Shown in pieces: positions 53,981 to 64,000 of a stretch of 64,000 nucleotides of DNA; position 1 is the first letter of the stretch; every line of letters starts with the position of its first letter. Source of the stretch: Kwoniella bestiolae CBS 10118 (Eukaryota; Basidiomycota; Tremellomycetes; Tremellales; Cryptococcaceae). Position numbers and translations under genes: made by a program. Below the pieces are notes generated by a model, which saw nothing but the letters and a program-made list of their open reading frames with translations, ran no database searches and was not told the DNA's origin. Where the stretch lies: NCBI RefSeq assembly GCF_000512585.2, contig NC_089242.1:3844001-3908000 (forward strand), in the 5' to 3' direction.

Positions 53981-56387
53981 AGAATTGCAATACATTTTCC
54001 AAGTGTCTCGCCAAGAGTAAGGGGGAATGAGTGAATCGGTGAGTACCTATGATAGTCCCGGATGGTAGATTGTCACTATCCCTATCCTTATCGTCATTAT
54101 TCGAAGGTGACTGGCTCGGCTTTGAATTCCGTGAAGAGTTTGAAGAGCGAGAAGAAGATCTTTGCGATCCATCCGGATTCGATTGGGATTGCTGAGATGA
54201 TACAGGCGTTTTCAACACGTTGACTATCCCCTGACCATCCTCCACTTCCACTTCCACGGCTGTATTGGAATCCACTAGGCTCATCTCAACCGCCCAGGCC
54301 AGTTCGTCCTCCTCTTTTGAATCCTCGTCATCCTCTTCTCCCCAGTAGATCTCCTCGCTCGTCCTAGTGGGCGGACGAGTGATACTCAGCGCATCACCCG
54401 GATGTCTATCCATGGTACACTCCTGATCATCTTTTGCACTATCAAGTAAAGATTGAGTAGATTTCTCTTTAGACGACTTGAGGGATTCCTGAATGGCAAG
54501 TTCTATCAGACGTTTCTCCTCGTCTTCCACGTCATTGGCAAAGAGCGGCGTCGGCGTCGGTGGTGGTTCTTCTTCCTTTTGATTCTCCCTCGTACCTCTC
54601 CTCCTTCTCTTGCTCTTCCTATCTCGTCGTTCCTTCTTATCCTTCTTCCCCCCCGCACGCCTATACACCAACTTGAGTGAATCCTCTGTCCTACCCAGAT
54701 TCCTATTTTCCTCTTTTGCCTTCCCCTTATCTTTACGTTCAGCTCTACCATTAACGTCATGTGGCAAAGGTGATCCCAGCCCCAATTCCTTCACATAACT
54801 ATCCCAAACCGCCTTCAGATCATTCAGGTTCTTAGCCCTATCACTTCCATACCTCAGTCCATTTCCTACAACGACCGCTTTACTCTGTTCCAGGAACCCC
54901 TCCGAGAAGCGAGCATCAGGGTCGAGAGTAAGATGAGCAAAGATCATCTCCCATGAGAAAGCATTCCGACTAGGCAGGATCGATCGACTACTACTGCTCC
55001 CACCTGAACTATCCTGGCTCAACCCAAGAGAGGTAGAAGTAGAGGTGGAAGAAAGGAGTATAGCATCCAACAGTTCCTTGTATAACATAACTTGCAGTCT
55101 ACCTGACAAGGTATCTTCCTCCCTGGGCAGGACGTTTGAAGCCCTCGTCTTGGAGTCGGAGATGTACAGTCTATGGGTCTTGGGGTTGGGGTCAGGTAGG
55201 ATGGGACGGGAAGAGGTGAAGAATGATTTAAGGGATGTTTGGGTCGATGGGGGTTCTGAGGGTAGGGCAATGTGTATAGGTTCTCGAACTATCTCGTCCT
55301 ATAGACAGTCGATTAGTAACAGAACATGGTCTAGATATGTACGAGGTGGAAAAGAAGAGAACATACAATCACACCGTAAACTAAGACACCTTTGACGAAC
55401 CCCACAACAGGCAACTCACGGCATTTGCCCAGGACTAGTAGAGCTTCCATCGCAGCAAGCATGTTCAAGAATCTGCGTTATGCGTGATTGATCAGCGAAT
55501 GCAATCATACACCACAAGCCATCGTCTTCCGGAATGAGGGGTCGAGGATGGTCGTTGGACTCACCTCAATCCCCATATATCCTCTTCGGTCGAGATGGGC
55601 ACTCTGATCTCCTCGGGGTGAATCTCCCTTTCCAGCCGTTTATGTATTTTCTATTCCACACCCCATAATCACTATCAGCGAAGGACAGATGGAGAGTAGG
55701 GACAGAAGGATCGGAAGCAGAACGAGGTGGAGTCTGTTATCTGTAAAAGGAGAGATGGAGACATGACAGTCACGTACCTCACCCCTTTTCAAGATCTTCT
55801 CCTTCCCCTCCACCTTGATTTTATCCACGACGATCTCGTTCCCTTCTTTTGATTTGATGATGTCCGGTCTCTGGGAGGGAGGGAGGTAAGGTAATGTTCT
55901 GAGGCGACTGGTAGAATGCACCTGAATTAGCAGGGCACATCGCATAATGCATAAGAACGACAAGACAAGACAAGTAAACGGGAGGCAAGAGCATAAAAGT
56001 AAGATCACTCACTAGTCATACTATCCACCAAGAAGAAAGGCAAAATCCAATCAACCAGTCAGCAATCAACAACCATCCTGAGCGAAGTAAAAGATAAGAT
56101 GGACCCACCTGAGTCTCACACCACACAGGTCCAACCAAATCCGATACGCTCAAATACCCTTTCTTCCTGAACTGTTGAAAAGGGCTGATCGCTTCTTCGA
56201 TACCCAGAGGTAGATCCTCGATATCACATACATCACTGGGATGATCCTGAGGGATATGGACCTGCGACTGAGATTCGGCAGCTCGTAAGGTCCGTTCCAA
56301 TTCATCGTCGTAGGGTATATCATCGTATTCTTCCTCGTCGATCGGATGAGGATTAGGTGGACTTCCTCCACTCTGGTCGATCTCCAT
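53725..56387 (-). CDS. EXO5: Single-strand DNA exonuclease EXO5 (Dem1)
   Basis: Iron-sulfur, PD-(D/E)XK-type single-strand DNA exonuclease; the yeast homolog Dem1 acts in mitochondria, animal EXO5 in nuclear crosslink repair. ATG 56387 opens MEIDQSGGSPPNPHPIDEEE. Then FQQFRKKGYLSVSDLVGPVW and CETQVHSTSRLRTLPYLPPS (first cluster Cys), IVVDKIKVEGKEKILKRGEK followed by IHKRLEREIHPEEI, GLRFLNMLAAMEALLVLGKC, the active-site strand HRLYISDSKTRASNVLPREE and LQVMLYKELLDAILL. The C-terminus has TKRCGWCEFEEGCEWRLKKA, the other three cluster cysteines, ending TAG 53725-53727. A long E/S/R-rich acidic insertion (about 54050-54750) is unusual. About eight exons. Confidence 0.93.
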
Positions 56388-57126
56388 TGTTTTTGTGGAT
56401 GGCTAGATTGATCTTGAAGTTTATTAGATCCTGAGTCGGACTGGTCATATCGTGTGCGTCGCTGGCATTGCTAAGATATGGTAGTTGATGATATGGATGT
56501 ATGTACAAAGATGTAATTTTCTAAGGTGATTCATATCATAATGACTGAGATATGATTGGGTTTTATACTCAAGACTCATGACGCGTGAATCACCTCCACC
56601 ACTACAGACTCTCTGCTTGCAGTTCATCTTCTTATCTCGTAAAATAACGCTGGACTAAATCTCATTCATACAGGCGATGTGAGCTAATCGTCAATCACCA
56701 CCACAGCTGAGATATCAGTGAAGCTGAGAGTGCTATCATACGACCATGCAACCAAGACAAAGGCTATCGTAACGCCATCCTGCTGCATCTCGTTAAGATA
56801 TATATCTCCTCATTCAATAAAAAAGAAACCACGACCCATAACTATACGCAACTGCAAGGCAAAGCAAAGAGCAAAAGGATATAAGAAGTGAGAATCTTTA
56901 ATATGTATAATACTTTTTATACGAGAATAAAAGAGTTTATATATAATAAAGAGGATGTAACATGGATGAAATGGGAAGGATTTGGGAGGTGGAGGATTGT
57001 TTCATGTTTTTCGATCGATGAAAGAATCTGTATATATGCGAGGTAGTGGAAGGGGAAGAGATATCGGTACTTGGAAGGTAAAAGGGGAAAACAGACATGA
57101 TTTAAAGTTGGTTTAAATCAAATCGT
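56388..57126. other. Intergenic EXO5 promoter / AAC 3' flank
   Basis: AT-rich stretches at 56895-56960 (AATAAA and TATATATAATAAAG) probably serve 3'-end formation of the ADP/ATP carrier mRNA. No exon was seen. Confidence 0.4.
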
Positions 57127-58238
57127 TTATCCGGAACCACCCTGATAAATCAAACACACGTCAGCAAAACTGTACACCATCTTCAACTAATACAGATCAA
57201 CTCACAGAGTAGACTTTACCGAACATCAATTCTTGCATCTTGTCGTAAAGAGACAAGACACCAGCACCGGCAACACCACGGAGGATGTTAGCACCGGCAC
57301 CCTTGAAGAGGGATTTGATACCTTCCTTGGCGACGATTTGAGAACCGGCATCCATCATGGACTTGTAGTGGACGGTACCACCAGAGGTCATCATCATTCG
57401 TCGTCTGATGGTGTCGAGAGGGTAAGAAGCGAGACCAGCAGAAGTAGTAACAGTCCAACCGAGAGCGAAAGAGGCCAAGAAGTTTCCTTCAAGAGGACCA
57501 ACGAGGATGACGGGCTTGATGGAGTCGTAGAGACCGAAGTAGAGACCTCTGTAGACGATGATACCAACGACGGAAGGAACGAAACCTCTGTAAAGACCAG
57601 CGATACCGTCGGATGCGAGAGTCTTTCTGTAAACATCGACCAAACCGTTGAATTGTCTAGAACCACCCTTCTTGGCAGACTTGTTGTCGTTGGCCAATCG
57701 GGTTCGGGCGTAATCGAGAGAGTAGACGAAGAGGAGGGAAGAGGCACCAGCAGCACCACCGGAAGCAATGTTACCGGCGAACCACTTCCAGTAACCCTCG
57801 GACTTCTTGAAACCGAAGAGTGACTTGAAGTAATCTTTGAAGGCAAAGTTCAAAGCTTGGGTGGGGAAGTATCGGATAACGTTGGCGGTGTTACCTCTCC
57901 AGAGGGAAGCCAAACCCTCTTCCTTGTAGGTTCGGGAGAAACAGTCACCGATACCCTTGTAAGGGGTAGCGAGACGACCTTGCTTGATCCTACAAACGAA
58001 CACGAGCGTCAGCGAATGATTGTTTGACTTTGGATCAATTTTACATGACAACAACTCACATTTCATCTTGGTTTTGGACCAAGAGCTTGATTCTTTCAAT
58101 GGGGGCAGCAGCGGTCTTGGAGACAGCGGCGGAGACACCACCCATCAAGAAATCGGTCAAGAAAGCCTTGGCATCCTTTGGTTTTTTAACGTCGGACATT
58201 TTGCTATATTGAACGGGAGAGTCAGTTGCTGCTGCCAT
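57127..58238 (-). CDS. AAC: Mitochondrial ADP/ATP carrier
   Basis: Exchanges matrix ATP for cytosolic ADP across the inner mitochondrial membrane. Of two Met codons, 58238 (MAAATDSPVQYSKMSDVKKP) is the upstream one; MSDVKK at 58199 is an alternative start. Three mitochondrial-carrier repeats are visible: FLMGGVSAAVSKTAAAPIER, LLFVYSLDYARTRLANDNKS and GLASYPLDTIRRRMMMTSGG. RRRMMM is the signature unique to ADP/ATP carriers. The spliced last exon adds GGSG before TAA 57127-57129. At least three exons; codon use is strongly biased, as expected for a highly expressed gene, which leaves long antisense open frames that are not genes. Confidence 0.97.
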
Positions 58239-61200
58239 GATGAGATAAGATAGATATGGGATGAAAGAGATGACGAGGTACAAGATGGTGAGATGATAGG
58301 AGAGGAAATGAACAAAAAGAAGTTGAGATCGCGATAGGATGAAAAACTTTTACTCTCTAGCATAGCTAGTCGCAGTGTGTTATGGGGAGGGGAGAGGAGT
58401 ACGAGCTACCAGATCCACGCGCTATATCGGCCATAGAAAAAAGTAACAAGTCCCCTTCTGCCCCTTCCACGACTCCATGCCTCATACACCTTCTCAGAAA
58501 GGAAAAAAGATATCGGGTTGTTCACATGATCAAAAAGCAGGGGGATATTGAGGACGGATTGATGGAGATGCTACTCACACTACTACCTCGAAACAGATGA
58601 AGGAAAGGAAAAAATGAAAGTAAGAGTAGTGAGTTGAAGAAGAAGAAGGCAGAGAGAAAGATAAGAGTGAAAAAAGTGAAAAGCACGACTAACAAGGTAA
58701 CACGCCGTACTGTACGGTGGAGTGAATAACTGAATGACTGACAATTACACCATACACCATACAAAAATCACCATAACGGAACTATTTCGTTTTCTTTCGC
58801 CTCATTGGTCCGAATTGTTCCGTCGGCGTTTCATCCGGGGATCTGCATTGTGGCACATCGGTTCACCCGCACTCAACCCCATCATACATACATACATTCA
58901 TACAGTTTGCTATTGAATCGCACAGACCTCCGCTGGTGTCATTCAGTTTCAGCTGTCAGTGCATCACAGAGAGAACCAAGCTATGGACCAAGCCTTGTCA
59001 TGCAAGTAGGTAGCAGAGACAACAATCACAACTCCATCTTCTCAATTGAATCGCAATCTTCATTCTCGCTGCGAAAACAAGTTGCCCATCGCAATGCAAA
59101 CGCGGTGATGAGACCGTCTAAAGGCAAACCCGGGCCGAATAACTCCGTCAAAGTAAGTTATCGAGTTGGGTTGGGTTGTATTTCCACAAAAGGCGGACAT
59201 AACCATTTTGTGAAAGCTCGTTGCATACTATACTTGACGATGGTGTGCTGCATAAACTGCCAATTGGTACGAGTTTCGATATATACCTTAAGCATGCTGC
59301 ATCACTCCATCGCTGTTGTGTCGAATAGGTACCGAATGCAAACAGCTACATCCCCTGAGAGCAACTACTGGCTACGAGTGATATTAGCCTTCATTGATAT
59401 TGACCCGCATATCCTCAAAACCCCATGTCTCCCAGCTGGGCCAAGTACTCATCCACCCAGGTCCGCAACCTCTCCACGGGCCCCAATATACCATACTGAC
59501 CGCTTCATAGAATCAATGTCGCTTTCAAGTTCAGGATGGAGCTTCTTACTCTAGGCCTGCTATAGTATCCTTGTTGTTCACGACGATCATGTCACGCAAC
59601 ATTCACCACGATGTCCAGCTTATTACCTTCTACATAGTGTCCACACCTACCAGCCACCTCGATAGCTTCCGCTGCGGCTGCTCTACAGCAGGCCAGGGCT
59701 CTCGCAAAGACCCCCAACAAAGCTAAGATTAGACAATGTCTGCCGTTTGTGAGGTCAGAGTTGCCATCTCTCAGAGGAAGTACGAAAAGGCGACGGACTT
59801 CGTTGTGATGGATTGATGGGAACACCTTACCTGAGAAGGCATACTGTTTGGTCAAAAAAGCTGGTGTGAAGCCCGTCCAAAGACTGATGTTGAAACTAAT
59901 GACGAGAGTTATTCGTCTGCACATCTCCGCCTTGCATTAGATCCGAGAGATACTGTACTATCATATCTACAGACTGGGAAATTTCGACGCTGCTATAAAT
60001 CAATCGTGGGTTTCAGAGAGCATGACCTTGTGTCAAATTGCCCCGAATAAAACCAGAACCGCCTTGTGACCAGTAAATGGTAATTGAATTTGAGATCGCA
60101 AATGAATACAGGACGATAATGAGGTCCCGACATGTACAGCGAAAGACGTTGTACGACCTAAACCTACATTCCATCGTTCTACGATCGTGAGCATTCGTGT
60201 CACGATGGCGATTGACGATTGATCTTCACTCCTCATCCCTGAGTCTTGACTTTTGGCCCCTTCGTCAATAAGCACACATTTACGCTGCAGGATCATCGGA
60301 ATGAAATGGTAGTCAAGCTACTATTTCCGGTGCGAGTCGAGGGCTGCTCGCCGAATGAACATTACAGTCAGACAGTATCAGTCCAAGTGAAACGTGACTT
60401 GGATGTTATAGCCCACGGGTCCGTGTTTTGATATCCCTTTCTTTTCAGTTACTTGGTTGTCACTGTGACTAATCGCATGCTATCAGTCGTCGATCTGTGT
60501 ACCTCGTCTTAATATCCTACAACCAATTGGGACTGTCACGGAGCCATACCTAACCGCTGGCATACTGCGCAGTGGGCGGACTTATTGCTGGGAGTCTAGA
60601 AGACGTCTTAAGCAGCGATCAATTATATACTGGAAAACCCGCCCTGTTCACTGTCTTAACAGAGACCATCAAGTAAGCTAAAATCAGACGATGAGGCTAT
60701 CTGGTGTCGTCGGAAAGACTTCAGTAGCATGTCGCGAACATAACATCCTGGCCTTAAGTAGCTCCTATCACCGAACATACACAACCACTGGCCGCCGAAT
60801 GTTACAGTACATCTCATGCCACCACACTCTCGTTCTACTCATCAATCAGCGATTGGAGCAATGGAGCCACACACTGATCGATTCCAGCGGAGAGACGTGT
60901 GCCTACTGTATGCAACTGAGTGTACGCCGATGGGTCCCCTGGGTCTAGACCAGGTTCAACCCAGCGGGATTGACAGGGTACAAAGTAGGACTAGCGCAAA
61001 ACGCGTGCTATGTGCCGTCCCTGGGCAATTGATAATGCGGTCACACTGGGCGTATCAGGGAGTCGAGAGGTATGAGCGTTGATCGTGCTTGTCTCCTCAT
61101 CTTGATATATGCAAGGTCAGCCTGGTACTATGAGTGACCAACTATCTATGCACTGACCCATCTACCCATAGCCTACACGCATCATCCTTCTTCTTCAGCG

Positions 61201-62429
61201 TGTTTCCTCAAACGCTGATAACTTATGCAATCCGAAAACATCGAACAAAATACTGTACGCACCAAACAACGCGTCTCGTCTTTTATCGGAAATATCTCTT
61301 TTTTGTTCTTTTCTTTTATGTGTTGTTCCTGTGACGCTCGCTCGGATCGGTCTCTTTCCCTCTCTTTCTCTCTTGTTGCCCCTTTCTTCCCTTGTGCGCA
61401 GTTTCACTTCAATTATACGAGAAAATAAACTTTTGGAATTCAACTTGGGCAAAGGGTGAAAAGGGAAAAAGGGAACAGGGGAAACCATCAGGCATCAGGC
61501 GCAGATCACGGATACCATTACCAGTAGTACCACTCACAAGACCCAACAAAACATCACTCGATCATACCAATACCAAGTGCAAAACAGAGCCAGTAAGTGA
61601 CCGAGCGAGAGAGTGAATGCATTTGCCGCTTTGAGCTTCGTATCCTTATGAGTGCATGAATCCAACGTTATTTCACCTGGCACTGACGGATAGACAGCTC
61701 AGAGCTTATGCCTAGTGTAGCGGATTGAATATTTTGATTGTTTTCCACCTGTCCGTCATCCATCTATCTCCTTTGTTCATCGATAATAATATAACACTTG
61801 ACACTTGACCTTTTGATTCTTTGGTGTACATCTCTTTCATATTTACACATTACATATACATCTACATAATCACAACCAAATGGATTACAACCACACTCTT
61901 TGCGTCATTCCCATTTACAAATCAAGCCAAGCAAAATAACCAAGAACACAAGACACAAGACACACCAACACATACATCACGCTCTTTTATCCTTTTATCG
62001 CAACTCTATCACCTCGCAGCAGCTTATTTTACATATACAGGTACGACATCGCAGTCAGTCTATATTTATAAATACACGCTATACGAAACAATTGGGCTTG
62101 ATCATCATCGTCAGTTGTTATCAGAATTACATCTCTTACTACGTCAAGTTAACGATACCACAACACGGGTAATTCATCAATCCATCAATTCGATTGGAAT
62201 CATTTTCGCCTCTTCTCCCATTATCCTTTGTCTCTTGTTCACTCACCATCGCCACTCGCTCTCTGGAATCATTCAGATTCTATAGTATTGGACATTATAA
62301 CACCTCCTTCCCTTCCTTTGTACTTTACTCTGTACTGTACTGTACCGTATCGTGTTGATACAAATATCCCCTCTCCCATCCTTACCGCCAAATCACCCTT
62401 TGGCCCCGCCCCTAGCCATCATCAGCACG
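58239..62429. other. Gene-poor 4.2-kb region
   Basis: It contains the carrier promoter at the left (58239-58720) and the promoter and leader of the GH79 gene at the right. A 249-codon plus-strand frame (58805-59554) begins without ATG, has an internal GTAAGT and shows no motif; I do not call it. Stretches of about 0.6-1 kb at 60.0-61.1 kb have no candidate at all. Confidence 0.35.
59592..59924 (-). CDS. Doubtful small spliced gene
   Basis: ATG 59924 opens MCRRITLVISFNISLWTGFT with a hydrophobic head that could be a signal or anchor. A GTAAGG donor after QYAFS and an acceptor CTTAG would join in phase to ALLGVFARALACCRAAAAEA, an Ala-rich helix. The 3' end is unclear (a GTAGGT donor follows). 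No family recognised; it may be chance. Confidence 0.2.
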   Translation of the reverse strand: MCRRITLVISFNISLWTGFTPAFLTKQYAFSGKVFPSIHHNEVRRLFVLPLRDGNSDLTNGRHCLILALLGVFARALACCRAAAAEAIEVAGRCGHYVEGNKLDIVVNVA

Positions 62430-64000
62430 ATGACCTACCTTACCCCCCTCATCCTCTCATTCCTCTCAACCATCTCCGCCCAATCCCTAACCCTCTACAC
62501 AGGCGATAATACCGCTACAGCAACCTCGACAGCCTCCGCCCCAGATGGTACGTATACAGGTCTGGCAGCGTACGATCCCACCGTCCTTACTCCCCCCACA
62601 CCCCCTTCCACACCAGTCACATCTTACACCCTCACCCTCCCCGCCAACGGACAGGCAGTGCTCGACTCGGGACTATCCCTCTCCATACCTCAGAAGGGGA
62701 ACTTCCTAGGGTTCAGCGTGGAACTGTCGATCGCGAACAGTCTGATGGGATCGAGTTCGACAAATATGAAAGTCCCCTTTCTGAATTACATGGCGAACAT
62801 CCAGAATAGAGCTGGAGTAGGACCTGTCATTAGAGTTGGGGGTAACTCCCAAGAAGGAAGTTCGATTTTCGTTGATGGGTTGGCAGATGGCGCGGTGTTG
62901 GATAAGATCAAAGTTTCAGAGGGAGTTGTGAGTGATCGCTTTTTACGATATCGCCTCTCTATCTCTTGTCCTGCCTAGCCTTTCTTCCTCATCCATGTTT
63001 TAAGATGAGTTCCACTTACTGATATCCATCATTTCGTTTCGATTGATCCACTCACAGACCGACACTCCACTGATCAACTACTCCCTCGAGCTCTTTTACC
63101 TCATGTCCAACATAACCTCCCTCGTAGGCGCAGACTGGTACTTCGGTCTATCGTTCAACGAGTCCGCCGTAGATTCCCCAACGGGTAATGTCCCCATCGC
63201 TGCCAAGTGGGCTCAAGATATCTTGGGTGAACACCTGTTAGCTTTGAGCGTAGGGAACGAACCTGATTTGTGAGTGCACCCTTCACTCACTCTAATCAGT
63301 CATACCATTCGAATTATTTGTATGGCTTCTCGATCACATTGCTAACTTCGCTCGTTTCGCAGATACGTGGACCACAGCAAACGTCAACCAGGCTGGGGGG
63401 TATCAAACTACGTATCCGAATTCGACGCTATGACTCAATCCATTCTCGCCGATAACAACCTTATCGACACCAGCGCCTTCATCGGCCCTTCGACATGTTG
63501 TCAAGTCGTGGGATTCGAGTTGGACGATGTCCTCAATGCAGGATGGTTGACCGAGAATGTGGATAACCTCGCTGCTGTATCGGTGCAGCATTACCCCACG
63601 AACAACTGTAAGATCAACGGGAAAGTCATTGAACCTCAAGACATCTTTGCAGAGTTTTTGAACCATACTTCTGCTCAGGCGCAGGTGCAACCGTATCTTG
63701 GGAACTCGCAGACGGTTTTGGGCGCTCAGAAGGAGTTTATCATGCTTGAGACTAACTCGGCGTCTTGTGGTGGGTTCGCGGGGTTGAGTGATAGTTTTGG
63801 GGTTGCTTTGTGGTGAGTTGGTGTACAAATTGAACTCGATAAATTATAGACTGATCGTTTTGGTGATTTTAGGATGACCGATTACGCTCTTCAAATGGCT
63901 TGGGGTAATTTCACCACTGCGTTGATGCACGTTGGTGGACAGAACGTATACTACAACGTGAGTAATTGTACCTCCTATCCTTCAAACTTCTACGAGACAA
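62430..64000 (+). CDS. GH79 glycosidase (beta-glucuronidase-like), 3' partial
   Basis: Secreted retaining glycosidase of family 79, which includes fungal beta-glucuronidases and heparanase-like enzymes. ATG 62430 opens a signal peptide (MTYLTPLILSFLSTISAQS). Exons 62430-62927, 63058-63269, 63363-63812 and 63873-63957 fit in phase, and the gene runs off the window. Motifs: FLGFSVELSIANSLMGSS, VIRVGGNSQEGS, LLALSVGNEPDLYVDHSKRQ (acid/base Glu of GNEPD), VGFELDDVLNAGWL, SVQHYPTNNC and EFIMLETNSASCGGF (nucleophile Glu of LETN). The C-terminal beta-domain is missing because of the window end. The exact substrate cannot be decided. Confidence 0.88.

Noticed and set aside
57233..57823. 196-codon plus-strand frame opposite the ADP/ATP carrier
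   Set aside because: It is exactly antisense to strongly biased codons of a certain gene, is S/T/E/V-rich as expected from such a shadow, and has no motif.
58805..59554. 249-codon plus-strand frame
   Set aside because: It begins without ATG, contains GTAAGT, has no recognisable domain and a composition typical of non-coding sequence.
1..64000. Transposons, LTRs, tRNA or rRNA genes, CRISPR arrays
   Set aside because: No reverse transcriptase, integrase or transposase motifs, no terminal repeats, no tRNA-like arm sequences and no regularly spaced repeats were found by eye; a tRNA scan could still find one I missed.

Overview
The window is eukaryotic nuclear DNA from a filamentous or yeast-like fungus. 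Most conserved genes are split by many short GT-AG introns, mostly about 50-100 nt, often with a CTGAC or CTAAT branch point. The gene content and coding style suggest a basidiomycete yeast of the Tremellomycetes (Kwoniella/Cryptococcus-like). The genus is inference. No rRNA, tRNA, transposase, reverse transcriptase or CRISPR array was seen.

Conserved housekeeping genes form islands: DPH2 (diphthamide synthesis), FAN1 (interstrand-crosslink nuclease) and NDUFA5 (complex I) at 2.7-10.2 kb; a triose-phosphate-transporter-like carrier, a tiny spliced gene, ribosomal protein uL13/RPL16 and a TFC7-like histidine phosphatase at 22-30.6 kb; EXO5 and the mitochondrial ADP/ATP carrier at 53.7-58.2 kb; and a GH79 glycosidase cut by the window end at 62.4 kb.

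Between the islands lie lineage-specific genes I do not recognise. An array at 10.3-17.2 kb holds five paralogs (called family A here): an S/T/P-rich first exon, then a second exon that opens near a W-x-H motif. Only the copy at 11.9-12.8 kb looks intact; the others carry single nonsense codons or frameshifts. A looser group (called family B here) is scattered at 1.9, 18-21, 31-35, 45.8 and 51-53.6 kb. One family B gene was tandemly duplicated together with the 3' end of EXO5, leaving a truncated EXO5 piece between the copies.

The most coherent functional unit is at 36.3-50.2 kb: a sugar-porter MFS transporter, an alpha-L-rhamnosidase (GH78, no signal peptide), a divergent fungal transcription factor and a secreted GH3 beta-glucosidase. 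Together they look like a rhamnoglucoside-use cluster: GH3 trims glucosides outside the cell, the transporter imports sugar, GH78 removes rhamnose inside, and the factor controls them. When spliced, the factor carries two complete Zn2Cys6 zinc clusters, each broken by an intron at the same place. The promoters of the cluster share a CTCCGG-type site.
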